Positions 45,315 through 57,324 of a DNA stretch of 64,000 nt are shown here, one piece after another. The position numbers and the translations under genes were made by a program. Origin of the DNA: Sabellastarte sp. h YS-2021 (taxonomy: Eukaryota > Annelida > Polychaeta > Sabellida > Sabellidae). Position 1 is the first letter of the stretch, and each line of letters begins with the position of its first letter. The notes under the pieces were generated by a model that had not been told where the DNA came from, made no database searches, and saw only the letters and a program-made list of their open reading frames with translations. Location of the stretch: the NCBI GenBank assembly GCA_964017235.1, contig OZ024927.1:29779160-29843159 (forward strand), given 5' to 3'.

Positions 45315-46500
45315 TGTTTGTGCAACTTTATGGTGAATATTTACTCCTTAAAATCTAGTTAAGTATTAGTCCTGCTGCTCTGGAAAAGTAGAATAATATA
45401 GATCTAAAGTGACCTAATAATCTTAATACATGATGTCGAAAATTAAATAAATGCAAAGTAAACTACTAAAGCTCCACATTTATGACACATTTCTGGTATT
45501 AAAGGGAGAATCTTTCAAAATAAATGTAATTCCAATATAACACATGGCTAACAAGAAATACTAAGGAAAACACAACAAACAACAGTCACAGAGACTTTAT
45601 ATACCCTGACTTACTGAGGACCATGTAAAAAGAACTTATTTACAACTTAAAAACACAATCTGAAACAAATTAACATAACATTTATGAAACCTGAAACAGA
45701 ACAATTAATGACACAGCATAATAACTGTTTGCAGTTGTTAAAAGAGAGGAAAACTATTCAGCAGTAATCATCTCCAAAACATTGCCAAAATGATTTCAGA
45801 AGTTCCACACCAGAGCTGCTTATCTCCACAGAAGTATCTGATGGTTTGAATTCTCAATACACAAGACAATTCCCTTATCTGTGTCATTTAGACAGACATA
45901 CCAGCAGCTCCATTTTATATATGTAACCCCTGGAATCTCTTTACAGTTGGTCCCAGATGGCCAGCAATAGTGACAAGCAAATATCCACCAAAGGCTTGGC
46001 AACTTTACATCACTATTGAATGTCTTGCAATGTCTATTTTTTTCTGAGGCTTCCATCCTTTCAATCAGAAATTTCCTACTTTATCAATTATTCAAAGCTG
46101 TAATGCAATGCTTTGTGAGAGCGACACTCTGACAACTGTTTGGTGAGTGGAGGTGGAGGGGAGGGGGATCTCTGTGTACAGCCGGGTTTTTCCTGGGAAA
46201 CCCATTGGAACTTCTTAACTCCTATGAAGACTGGTGTTAACTTTTATAGTTTCATGTAGACTTGTTTCATGTCTTGAACCATGACCAAAGTCATCCATGA
46301 TACCTGTAAACCTCTGGACTTTTAACTCCAATTACTGCGCCATTACCAACTTACTGCTGCATGCCATTACCAACTGACAAAGGTCCTGCACCATACTGTC
46401 ATTTCTCTCACACATGTATTATAATACAGCATACTTATGCTGGTGTTGTGATAAAATTTAGGCTCATTTGTTTACAATCATGTTCATCCTTAACTGTATG
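45315..46500. other. AT-rich spacer
   Basis: A 78-codon minus-strand stretch (45820-46056) has an unusual number of Cys and Trp codons but matches no domain that I recognise. Not called as a gene. Confidence 0.35.
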
Positions 46501-46514
46501 TGGATCATGCTGTA

Positions 46515-46640
46515 TTTATGCATGTTCAGATTAAATTGTGTGAATTATACTGCATATTCAGTTTAAATTGTGTAGAGCACACTGATGTTCAGTCTGAATT
46601 GTGTGGACCCTGTTGCATGTTCAGATTTAATATGCATACA
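46515..46640. repeat. Short ~33-bp tandem repeat
   Basis: Variants of 'catgttcagattaaattgtg' recur four times at about 46519, 46553, 46584 and 46616, with imperfect conservation. Confidence 0.6.
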
Positions 46641-46644
46641 CATA

Positions 46645-48090
46645 ACATCATCATTGAAACAATTAACCCTTACATGATAAAAAATTGCAAGCCCCCCAAA
46701 TCAGTAAATAAACAAACAAACCTTAAATAGTTTCAACAATTTCAAACTTTCACGGCACCTTTTTTGACAAATCTAACAACTCAAAGGTCACACAGTTACA
46801 AAATGATATGATAAAGTGTCAGAATGAAAAACTAAAAGATCTGTTACCAAAAGCAAAAAAAAACATATGCTTTATAATATGTTATGTGACCAAGTGTCAG
46901 AATTTAAAGAACTGGTTCCAAGTTTGGAACAGTTTATTAACTTTGGTGCTGTAGAGGTGTCTTAATTTCAGATGAAAAAAAAACTTTCATGGCACATTAT
47001 GTAACTTGCTCACAACTGACACTGTAAGACTTTGATACATTATAAAAATGCAAACAAAATGCAATGGAAATGCCCCAAAAAGCTTTTAACATGCTCAATA
47101 TTTAGACAAAATTGAAATAACCCATGGCCCATTCAAAAGGAAATAAAGCATTTACTGTATTAAAACATCAAACTTTATTTTTATGATGCATGTGTGGAAA
47201 ACAGCAATCAGGAGGTGAATATTCCTTTACCAACTTCCTGGACTGTTTTGTTTGTCATTGGCGATAAAGCTTGTGTAATTTCATTAAATTGAGAGAGAAT
47301 TAAAAGGTGGTTAAGCAAAACCAATGCACTCAACAAGAGCTGCAAAACCCTTAATACTTTTTGTGTCACTCTGCTTCCCCCTTTTAATGACAAAACAGAA
47401 TGAAAACAGAGAAGATTTCGGGGGGGGGGGTCAAAAGATCTTGGACAAAATTCTCTCACGTGGGAGTTCAACTTATTTTCCCACTTGTCTGTTTGCTGTA
47501 ACACAAAATCGGGACTACTTTAATCCACCACTGGCAAGAATAAATCTTCAGCAGAAAACAATTTAAGCCGATTACTGTACATTTCCAAAATAGTGCCTAA
47601 GTTCAAAACGAAACACCTGGTTCAAGTAAATACCTAATGAAGACAACAGTAATAAACATTTTCAGCTGTTTTTGACATATTTAAAATTCACACCTGATTT
47701 ACATGGATGTTTGTCCAACTGGTGTTTGAAATTAATTATCACCTGAGCCATATTTTGCAAACATACGTCACTTTACCTAAGATTTCTTAGAAATTAGGTT
47801 TGGCCACTTAAAGGGAAAAAGTTATACAGTTTATTTTGGCTTAAAATATTTACTGAATGTATCCAGTGAACCCTTGTGTCCTATTTCTACTGGTTCAGCT
47901 TTGCTTTTAGTTTTTAAGAACACCCAGCTCTTTTGTCCTCTTTCATCCCTTTTTATTTAATCACCCAGATTTAATAATAACAAGCATTCTGACGCATGCA
48001 ATTATCTCCCGCCGTATAAATTAGATGTACTAAAGATAGTGTAATATAGCTTTTCTTGTGAAATGGAGGCACATGTAGAAGTAACAATAA
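46645..48090. other. AT-rich spacer
   Basis: There is a nine- to ten-base G run near 47420. No gene or element was recognised. Confidence 0.4.
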
Positions 48091-48094
48091 GCAA

Positions 48095-50808
48095 GAGACA
48101 CTTTTATGTTTGACTGCAATACTTTCAAAGATAAAAGACATTTACTCATTTTAGTAGCTATTATTCTGCCATCCAAAGAGCTATAGGCTACAGTTCTGCA
48201 ACTTCTCTATGTGGTAGAGCATGAAAAAGTAGGTGAAGGACTTATTTTGAAGAAATTGCCCATGTGCAATACTTTTAAAGATAAAAGGTATTTACTCATT
48301 TCAGTAGCTGTTACTCAACTATGCAAAGAGCTACAGTTCTGCAACTTCACTATGTGGTAGATCACCCAAAAAGTAGGTGAAGGACTTATTTTGAAGAAAT
48401 TGCCCATGTGCAATACTTTTAAAGATAAAAGATATTTACTCATTTCAGTAGCTGTTACTCAACTATGCAAAGAGCTACAGTTCTGCAATTTCACTATGTG
48501 GTAGATCACATAAAAGTAGGTGAATGACTTATTTAAAAGAACTTGCTATCTGCATTACTTTTAGAGATAAAGACATTTACTCATTTTAGCAGGTAGGATT
48601 CAGCTATGCAAAGAGCCATAGACATGCAACTTCACTATGTGGTAGATCACCCAAAAGGTGAATGAGTAATTCAGAAGAAATTGCATACCTGAAATACTTT
48701 TAGAGATAAAAGACATTTACTCATTTTAGTAGCTATTACACAGCTATGCAAAGAGCTACAGTTGTGCAACTTCACTATGTGGTACATCACCCAAAAGTAG
48801 GTGAATGACTTATTTAAAAGAACTTGGTATCTGCATTACTTTTAGAGATAAAGACATTTACTCATTTTAGCAGGTAGGACTCAGCTATGCAAAGAGCTAT
48901 AGACATGCAACTTCACTATGTGGTAGATCACCCAAAAGTAGGTGAATGAGCTTATTTAGAAGATATTGCATATCTGTAATAATTTCAGAGATAAAAGACA
49001 TTTGCTCATTTTAGTAGCTATTAATCAGCTATCCAAAGAGCTACAGTTTTGCAACCTCGCCATGTGGTAGATCACCCAAAAGTAGGTGAATGACTTATTT
49101 TGAAGAAATGGCGTATTAGCAATACTTTTAGAGATAAAAGACATTTACTCATTTTAGCAGCTATGACTCAGCTATACAAAGAGCTATAGACCTGAAACTT
49201 CACTATATGGTAGATCAGCCAAAAGTAGGTGAATGACTTATTTAGAAGAAATAGCATATCTGTAATACTTTAAGAGATAAAAGACATTTGCTCATATTAG
49301 TAGCTATTACTCAGCTATCCAAAGAACTACAGTTCTGCAACTTCACCATGTGGTAGATCACCCAAAAGTAGGTGAATGACTTATTTTGAAGAAATAACGT
49401 ATCAGCAATACTTTTAGAGATAAAAGACATTTACTTATTTTAGTAACTATGACTCAGCTATGCAAAGAGCTATAGATCTACAACTTTACCATGTCGTGGA
49501 TCACCCTAAAGTAGTTGAATGATTTACTTATTGCCGAAATTGCTCTATCTTGCACTGTTACCAAGATAATTAATTTTTTTTCTTCTTTTTATGCAGAAAT
49601 TCAATATGGCCGGCAAAAATATTGCAGATGACTCACTGTATACCCTGCGGGTCAAAAATTTCATCAAAATGGCTGTATCTCGCACTGTTTCCAAGATAAA
49701 TGCATTTTACGCAGAAACTCAATATGGTCATCAAAAATGGCGGGAAAGCTATTTTTGGCAAAAAGTTGCTGATAACTCTACACATACCCTATGGGTCAAA
49801 ATTTTTGTCAAACTCGCTCTATCTCACACCATTTGCAAGATAAACAGGTTTTTGCATTTTCCATCGCTGGAAAATTCAGAAAATAGCTATTACTCACTTA
49901 GCTATTGAGGTACACCTGTAAAACAGGTACCATCTTGTAGGTACAGAGAAAGTAGCTGAACAATAAATCTTTGCGAAATGCTCTAAATGCACTGGTTTTG
50001 GAGTTATAAGCAATTTACTCAAATTAGCTACTAGCCCCATTACTCAATTAGCTATTAACCTAGATCTGCTAAAGCAACAAAAATATTAAGTACATAAGAA
50101 ACTAATCCAAAAATAGTGGAGCAGTCCTTAGTATGGTTTGTGAGATAAATGATATTTTCCATTTCCACCACAATTCATGATGGCGGCCAAAATTCGAAAA
50201 AGTCTAAACATTTCAGAGGCCCTAGTGGAGTAGTCCTTAGTACACTGGGGGTCAAAAATTTGCCTGAAATCTCTATCTCTTGCGGTTTTCAAAATAACTG
50301 GCATTTTCCATTTGTGCCAAAATTCAAGATGGCGGCTGAATATTTCAGACAAGTCTAAATTTTTGAGAGGTCCTACAGGAGTAGTCCTTAGTGCCCTAAG
50401 GATATCATATTTTATAGCAAACCTCCATACTGAATACTTTTGAACTTAAAAAGTAACTTTCTCAGTGGCAAAATGTCAAAGTAGCTATTACTCAGTTGGC
50501 ATTATAGTTAGAGCTCTGAGAATGCGTCATGACACAGAACATGAAAAAGTAGATAAACAACACATTTGACAAAAAAACTCTAAATTTAATACTTTTGAAG
50601 TTACAAGCGATTTACTCATTAGCAAAATAACAAAGCAGCTATTACTCAGTTAGCTGTGGAGCTTATGATAGTTGTGAAAATTTGCCATGGCACAGAACAT
50701 CAAGAAGTAGCTGAACAATATATTTGATAAAAACCTATAAATGGAATACTCTTGAAGTTACAAGTGAGTTACTCATTGACAAAATGAGTATAGGTCTGGT
50801 GGATACAA
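48095..50808 (-). mobile_element. Large Helitron-like satellite element (copy 3), 3' end not found
   Basis: The minus-strand 5' terminus TTGTATCCACCAG is at 50808, shared with copies 1, 2 and 4. The body alternates C'- and A-class monomers (49590-50790) and then a clean C-class array (48100-49560). In that array the 'ataaaag' landmark falls at 48131, 48281, 48425, 48567, 48706, 48848, 48991, 49134, 49277 and 49420, a period settling at 142-143 bp. Several A-class units contain 'atggcggc' (about 50178 and 50330). The GC-rich subterminal zone of the other copies is missing, and I find no hairpin or CTAG near 48095. Confidence 0.7.
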
Positions 50809-51855
50809 TAAGCTTAAAGTAGTAAATGATATGTTATTAAAAACTCAATGAATAACATATTTGAAAAGATTGATTTAACTGCAAAACGTTTAAAGATATT
50901 TGACATTTACTTCGTCTGTTTTTTAGCTACAAATGAGAAAATAGCTATTACTGATTTATTATATGCAATGGAGCTCCAAACTATGTATCATCTTATAGCT
51001 AAGGACAAAATAGCTGAACAACATATTTTAGGAAAATACTCTAACTGCTAATAGTTTTGTAGTTACAAAGGCTTTACTCAATAGTAAGAATGTTATAGTA
51101 GCTATTACCCAGCTATTCAATGTGCAACAGGTCTGAAACTTTACTATGCGACAGCTTATCAAAAACTAAATGAATAACATATTTGAAAAGATTTGGCTAA
51201 CTTTAATACTTTTTAAGATATTTGACATTTACTTCTGTCATTATTTTGCTACAAATAAGAAAATAGCTATTACTCACTTATGGCATGCAATAGAACTCCA
51301 AACTATATGCCATCTTATAGCTAAGGACAAAGTAGCTGAACACTATATTTTAGGAAAATACTCTAACTGCAATAGTTTTGGAGTTACAAAGGCTTTACTC
51401 AATGGTAAGAATTTCAAAGTAGCTATTTCTCAGCTATACAATGTGCAATAGATCTAAAACTTCTTACCATGTGATAGCTTACCAAAAAGTAGATGAACAA
51501 CATATTTGAAAAGATTAGCCTAACTTTAATACTTTTTAAGATATTTAACATTTACCTCTGTTATTATTTTGCTAAAAATAACAAAATAGATATTACTCAC
51601 TTATGGCAGACTATGGAACTTCAAACTATATGTCATCTTATAGTTAAGGACAAACTAGCTGAACAAGATATTTTAGGAAAATACTCTAACTGCAATAGTT
51701 TTGGAGTTACAATGGATTTACTCAACAGTCAAAATTTCAAAGTAGCTATTACTCAGCTATCCAATGTGCAATAGATCTAAAACTTCTTACCATGTGATAG
51801 CTTACCAAAAAGTAGATGGATAACAGATTTCCCTAACTTTAATACCTTTGAAGAT
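50809..51855. repeat. Higher-order 322-323-bp tandem repeat (three units)
   Basis: Units begin with tgaataacatatttgaaaag-like sequence at about 50848, 51170 and 51493. Each unit comprises two different half-units of about 160 bp, both carrying 'agctattactca' phrases of the C class. It follows directly on the 5' terminus of copy 3, so it belongs to a neighbouring family member. No terminus of its own was found. Confidence 0.8.
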
Positions 51856-51989
51856 ATGACCAATGTGACTGTGATGTCATAACCTTCATGATAACATAAA
51901 CCCACAGTTGGGCTTACATGGCATGACCAATGTGACTGTGATGTCATAACCTTCATGATAACATAAACCCACAGTTGGGCTTACATGGC
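51856..51989. repeat. Perfect 67-bp tandem duplication
   Basis: The segment starting 'atgaccaatgtgactgtgat' is repeated immediately at 51923 with no visible difference. It contains a CRE-like 'tgatgtcat'. It is a very recent duplication at the edge of the satellite block. Confidence 0.9.
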
Positions 51990-52355
51990 ATTTGTGGCTT
52001 TCCTGTAAAACACATAACTCCAGTTTAAATGTGGCCCTGCTGTTGAACCAGCCTTTACACAAATTGTACCATATCTTTGTAATGAATACAAAGAAAAAAG
52101 TTTGATCTCATGATATTTGAAAAATTAGAATAAAATAAAATGTTGGGGGGCAAGAAAAATACGCCAACAACTCAAAATCTTAAAATGAATTATTATTGAA
52201 TTACACAGCCCATTGAAGTAAATGATTTAAAGAAACTAAAACTTCCAGCCTAAGAATCAATGTAGCTAAAAGAAGACTATATTCTGAACATTTAAAGTTT
52301 AATAAAAACTCGTTACGCAATGACTGCTGTCAAAAAAATGAAAAATTATCTATAA
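51990..52355. other. AT-rich spacer
   Basis: No recognisable feature. Confidence 0.4.
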
Positions 52356-52357
52356 AA

Positions 52358-53608
52358 CTAGACCTAGCGCATGGGCCCAAGGTCAAATCTGAGAATATCA
52401 GAAGATTCCCAGTCCATGACTTCCCATAGGTTGATTTCACATTGCAAACCTCTAGGACCAATAACAAGCAATTTATAAGCACTTTTAAGGTTGAGTATCC
52501 TGGTTTAACCTTGAAGGAGGGGTCCAAGATAAAATCTGACCACATCAAAAGATTCCCAGCCCATGATTTCCTATATGTTGGTTTTACATTGCAAGCCTCT
52601 AGGACCAATAATAAGCGAGTTATAAGCACTTTTAAGTTTGAGTATCCTCGTTTGACATTGAAGGAGGGGTCCAAGGTCAAATCTGACCACATCAGAAGAT
52701 TCCCAGCCCATGATTTCCTATAAATTGGTTTCACATTGCAAGCCATTAGGACCAATAATAAGTGAGTTATAAGCACTTTCAAGTTTTGCTATTCTTGTTT
52801 CACATTGAATGAGGGGCCAAAGGTCAAGTCTGAGCACATCAGAAGATTCCCAGCCCATGATTTCCTATAAGTTGGTTTCACATTGCAAGCCTCTAGGACC
52901 AATAATATTCGAGTTATAAGCAGTTTTAAGTTTTGCCATTCTCGTTTGACCTTGAAGGAGGGGCCCAAGGTCAAATTTGACCACATCAGAAGATTCCCAG
53001 CCCATGATTTCCTACAACTTATTTTCACATTGCAAACCTCTAGGATCAATAATAAGCAAGTTATAAGCACTTTTTTGGAGGGACATTGACGGAGGGGTCC
53101 AAGGTCAAAGCTGATCACATCAGAAGATTCCCAGCCCAACATTTCCTATAGGTTGGCTTCACATACCAAGCCTCTAGGACCAATAATAAGCGAGTTATAA
53201 GCACTTTTTATGACAGCCAAAGAAACTCCCGTGGTGCCCATCTTGTTTTTCAAAATGAGGCCAAAAATATTCCCAGTCAAGATTTTGTAATGATGAACAT
53301 ATTCTGCGAATTTGAGATCTCTACCTATAATACCCTTTGCTCTAGAGCGCCACCAAAACTCCTTGCTGAAAGTAAAAAAAAAAACGCCTGTGGCGGCTAT
53401 CTTGTTTTTCAAAATGAGGCCCAAAATATTCCCAGGCAAGATTTTATGGTTATGAATATATCCTGCAAATTTGAGAAGGCTCGCTATAATATTTTTTTCG
53501 TTAGAGCAGTAACAGTAAAATCTCTCTACACACTGCGGCGGAGGCGGCGGCAGCGCCGTAACAAAGCAAAATCCATAGTATTCACTGGATGCTATCCGGT
53601 GGATACAA
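52358..53608 (-). mobile_element. Non-autonomous Helitron-like element with 147-bp satellite core (copy 4)
   Basis: The minus-strand 5' end is TTGTATCCAC (53608) in a near-palindrome, then the GC-rich zone and two D-class units with 'cttgtttttcaaaatgaggc'. The core is B-class: the 'aaggtcaaatctg' landmark falls at 52380, 52527, 52674, 52821 and 52968, exactly 147 bp apart, then at 53102 (134 bp, a small deletion). The 3' end keeps CTAG (52358-52361) followed by T, but half of the hairpin is lost: only 'atgcgctaggtctag' remains on the minus strand. 147 is a multiple of three, which explains the long open frames here; they are not genes. Confidence 0.75.
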
Positions 53609-53611
53609 ATA

Positions 53612-54290
53612 TGTCACAGAAACATCCAAATAATTCATACAGTCAGCTTATGACTACCTAACCAATAGACAGACTGCTCTGTTTAGTGGTTTCTGGGGTC
53701 AAAAAGATAAACATTTCTTCAATAACACTAAATAAATGACGACTTCACTCTAAGACAAGAAAAAGAAAAAAAAGAAGTGTTATGAGCATTGGGTAAAAAA
53801 GAAATCCTCTAATAAACCCACGCTGAATGGTTTGCCGGAAACCCAGTGCAGGAAACCAAATAATCCATTCAAAAGGGATATCTGCAAAATGAGACAATAA
53901 ACTTCTCCCGAAAGTAATACCCAGATATGTGACAATAAAGCAGCGTGTAGGGGCAGTAAATAAGTCAGTACTCATAAAACAGCACTTGCATCTGCATCAC
54001 CCAACCTCTCTGCCATATCTACCTCCAAATCACCCCAAAATGACTTGTCATATTGCCTAGCCCAAAGCTTGTGTACTGGCCTGATTCAGGCTACAGTCAT
54101 TCATCCAGTAGTAAAGGTCAAATTTGGAGTTTTTAACATTCATTTTAACAGGTCATAAATCCAAATTTTAAGCACCAGGGTATCAGTATTTCCCACATAT
54201 TATAATAAGCTGGATTAGAACCAACAGACTAGAGCCAAGTTGTCTATGCTCAACAGCCACTAGGTCACTAAAACCCCCTTGGTCACTGTA
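53612..54290. other. Spacer
   Basis: No recognisable feature. Confidence 0.4.
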
Positions 54291-54303
54291 CACCCAGGAG
54301 CAT

Positions 54304-54630
54304 CTGCCACTGTGGCCTAGCGGATAGCACACTTGTCTAGGAACTCAGAGGACGTGGGTTCAAACCCAGGTACAGGCAGATACATAGTGGCTCAGATGAC
54401 CACTTAAAATGGTGGTCCTCTGTCATTGGGTCCTATCTCCAGTGGCAGGCTAAAGAACCTCAATGACGTTGATAAAGAGTCATCCTTGAGCCTCTATCTT
54501 CCAGATAGGGGAATGTCAGTTACTTGTGAATAGGGACTGTACCTGTGCAGTCGAATGGGTTTAATAGCACTTTGAGTCCTGTAGTATATGGAGATATTGC
54601 GCTCAGTATAAATACACAATACAATACAAT
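54304..54630 (+). mobile_element. tRNA-derived SINE, family C, full length with 12-bp target-site duplication
   Basis: Box A 'tggcctagcgg' and box B 'ggttcaaaccc' form the tRNA-like head. A long body includes 'gtggtcctctgtcattgggt'. The LINE-like tail is 'ggagatattgcgctcagtat' plus an acaat repeat. Direct repeats 'acccaggagcat' lie at 54292-54303 and 54631-54642. A second copy is at 36912-37215 on the opposite strand. Confidence 0.9.
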
Positions 54631-54644
54631 ACCCAGGAGCATAA

Positions 54645-55490
54645 ATTGATGCATCTATTGATTTGGCAAGGTAACCTTGCAAACACTGGCTGGGACCATT
54701 TCCAGGGAAGCAGAAACACTCCGGAGTTGCTTGATGCCATGAAACAGATGAGATGCATCATTCAGATATGCGAGTATACTTCCAGTGGATGTAAATTATT
54801 ATCAGGCAAAATTTGATCTTGCTAAAATAAGATTGGGTTCAAAATAGTGATAAATTAATTAGGACAAGAGAAGCCTTGACAAGTCTAGTGACTATGTGCA
54901 AGGCCAGTGTAAAAGCAAACAGGCGGTGGTGGGCTTTGTGCTGGGATTTCAATGGCTGCTTGTTGCGAAGATCAAGACCCTGATGATGGCTGTAATTTCA
55001 GTGGACAAAAAATTAAGTGATGATTGTCTACTTGACAATAGCACATGATGCTATATGAAAAGATGATATTAAATGATTTGTGACATTAGATTCATAGGAG
55101 AAATATGAATCTAAGGCCATTTCATAAACTGAAGATATACATTTGGAAAACTTATCAACAAAAGCTTATAAGAGCTTTGATGAAAAAAAAATAATGCAAT
55201 ATTTCTATTGTTAAAGTAAAGCAATTACCTAATGTGATCAAATAGGGTTTATTTAACCCAATTTTCTATGTATTAAAGATGCATTGTGTTAAAATTTCAC
55301 TTTTATTCAATATTGTTATTATTCTGATGCCAGGCTGTAATATTTTGGGTTTCCATATATCAGATTCTAAGAGTTTATGACATGGATACCAATAAGTTAG
55401 CTTGGCGCCAAATATGTTTTATTTTTAATGTCAAAATTTATTGGGAGATATCTGGCAATAGGCATTTTTAAGGCCTGGTAGCAAAGAAAT
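54645..55490. other. AT-rich spacer
   Basis: No recognisable feature. Confidence 0.4.
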
Positions 55491-55503
55491 CTGGGATTGC
55501 CAG

Positions 55504-56302
55504 TAGTGATCTCAACGGGTATCCGGATATCCGGGTACCCGAACCCTGAATATTTACCCGAATCTGAAATCACACACCCGAGTACCCGAATTTAAGCTTT
55601 ATTTCTCTCAATATCGCCCACGTTGGCTGACCAAGTACAGACGTACTTACTGGACTTCATTATGTTATTAACTTAAAAATGAAACTATTCAATTAAAATG
55701 CACAAGAATATTGTTTTCTCACCATTGTACACCATTTATTGTATTTTATTTGTCTTTTATTTTGGTTGTTATACATTGTTAAATACCGGAACCCTTTGAA
55801 AATCGTCAGTATATCAACACAGTTACTTAATTCCGAGTCCATAAAACGCTGTATATTGGCTATGTAGTGACATGCACTCCCTTATTAGATAAGAGTACAA
55901 TATTTTCACACAGTAGTTAATAATTTTACGTTAATAAAATTCACTTACCAACCTGAAATAAAAATGAAGTTTCAATTCCGAAGCTACATTTGAGCAGTAG
56001 TGTAATACTTTTGTGATAGGTCATGTGACTCCATTTTTATATAAACAACCGTGTTTTGAATGTACAGAAGACTTTTTTATTAAACATTTCTTCCGTGTAA
56101 TATTGTTTCGAATGCAAAAACGTGGCCGACAAGAAATAAAGCAAATGGTTTGATCCCATTATTTCTGTAGGTTTTCAGTCTGTAAATATGGATATTTTTG
56201 TAGGTTCTGCTATTATCGCCCATCGGCGCGAGTACCCGGGTACCCGCCCGTTAAAATCACTATCTACCCGGTCCTACTAAAAAGGGTTTATTGAGAACAC
56301 TA
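55504..56302. mobile_element. 799-bp non-autonomous hAT transposon
   Basis: Termini 'tagtgatctcaa' (left) and 'tagtgttctcaa' (right, inverted) fit the YAGNG start of hAT elements. The 8-bp direct repeats 'attgccag' at 55496-55503 and 56303-56310 are identical, which is the hAT signature. Subterminal zones on both sides are full of CGGGTACCCG-type palindromes ('ggatatccgggtacccga' near 55530, 'gagtacccgggtacccgccc' near 56230), with a second inverted block gtgat..t.aacggg further in on the right. There is no transposase ORF. Confidence 0.92.
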
Positions 56303-56314
56303 ATTGCCAGACAT

Positions 56315-57320
56315 CAGTATCAGCTATATGGAAACACCTGAATATAAACAAAAAGTGATGGAATCGGCATTGTCTCTACTGGTCATCGGTGGTTGGCCTT
56401 TGGCTTTATGGAAACACCAATTTAGTGTATTACATATCAAATATATTTTTGTTTACAATGTTTTTTTTTATTATAGTACAGAGTATATTATTCTGTTATT
56501 TATTCTAGTCATCACAAATTTAAAAACCAATCTTTGTTACAAATAACAAAAAAATTTTTTTTAATATATCAATCCACAATGTATAATGCAATGTATAATT
56601 ATTAGAAATAACGATTAGGGAATATCCTTCAGAAAAAAATGCCATGTTTGCCATGCCATGTTTTACTGGGTTTCGCCACAGACGTTTCAATAATTGAAAG
56701 CTTGATAATGGAAAAACACCATTAAACATATAGTTTATACTTAATTTCACAGTAAAAACTTGCTATAATTGTACTTTATGACTGCTTTAATTCCTCAGGT
56801 GACAAGGGCTCCAAGCACATGCAGACATTTTGGGGTAAGTGATAAATGTTTGGAACATTAGCTTTTATAGCTGTCTTACAGCTAAAAAATGCATGCCATC
56901 ACATTGATATTTGTTCCACACAGTCTATTACTCTCAATAAACTTTTTTCTGGGTTCTTGTTACACAAAAACCAGTGAATGTTACTATAAAGTCACTGAAG
57001 TACTCCAGATATACTAATCAAAGCAAAAAGAGTAAGTTTTTGGCACAGCCAAATGTGAATACAACTCAAACTACTGCAAAATGAGAGCCAAGTGTTACAA
57101 TAACTGTAAGATGATTATAAAGAGTACTAAGAAGTATTGAAGGTTAACTGTTTACAATAGTCCCCCATGCTTCTTACAAGCTGACAATTTTGGTGTCAAA
57201 ATTCAGATTTGTAGTTTATTTTATATTTGCCCACTTTATTAAAACTTGATTTGGATTCTTAAAATCCAATTTTATACACTTTTATAGAGTGAAGTTGAGA
57301 TTCTATTTTAAAAAGTTTTA
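56315..57320. other. AT-rich spacer
   Basis: No recognisable gene. A tandem 'tgccatgttt' occurs near 56640. Confidence 0.4.
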
Positions 57321-57324
57321 TTAC

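Noticed and set aside
45820-46056. 78-codon Cys/Trp-containing minus frame
   Set aside because: Could be mistaken for a small secreted protein, but there is no signal peptide, no conserved Cys spacing that I recognise and no supporting flanks.
47419-47430. G run as a G-quadruplex regulatory element
   Set aside because: A single homopolymer of about ten G without four tracts; no promoter nearby.
48095-49560. CRISPR-like array
   Set aside because: Units are full-length homologous monomers without unique spacers, in a eukaryotic context.
52330-53142. Long minus-strand open frames (150 and 117 codons) that look like a repetitive protein
   Set aside because: They follow from a 147-bp tandem repeat whose period is a multiple of three; the repeated peptide is just the monomer translated, there is no start context, and the same array in copy 2 (period 145-148) loses the frame.
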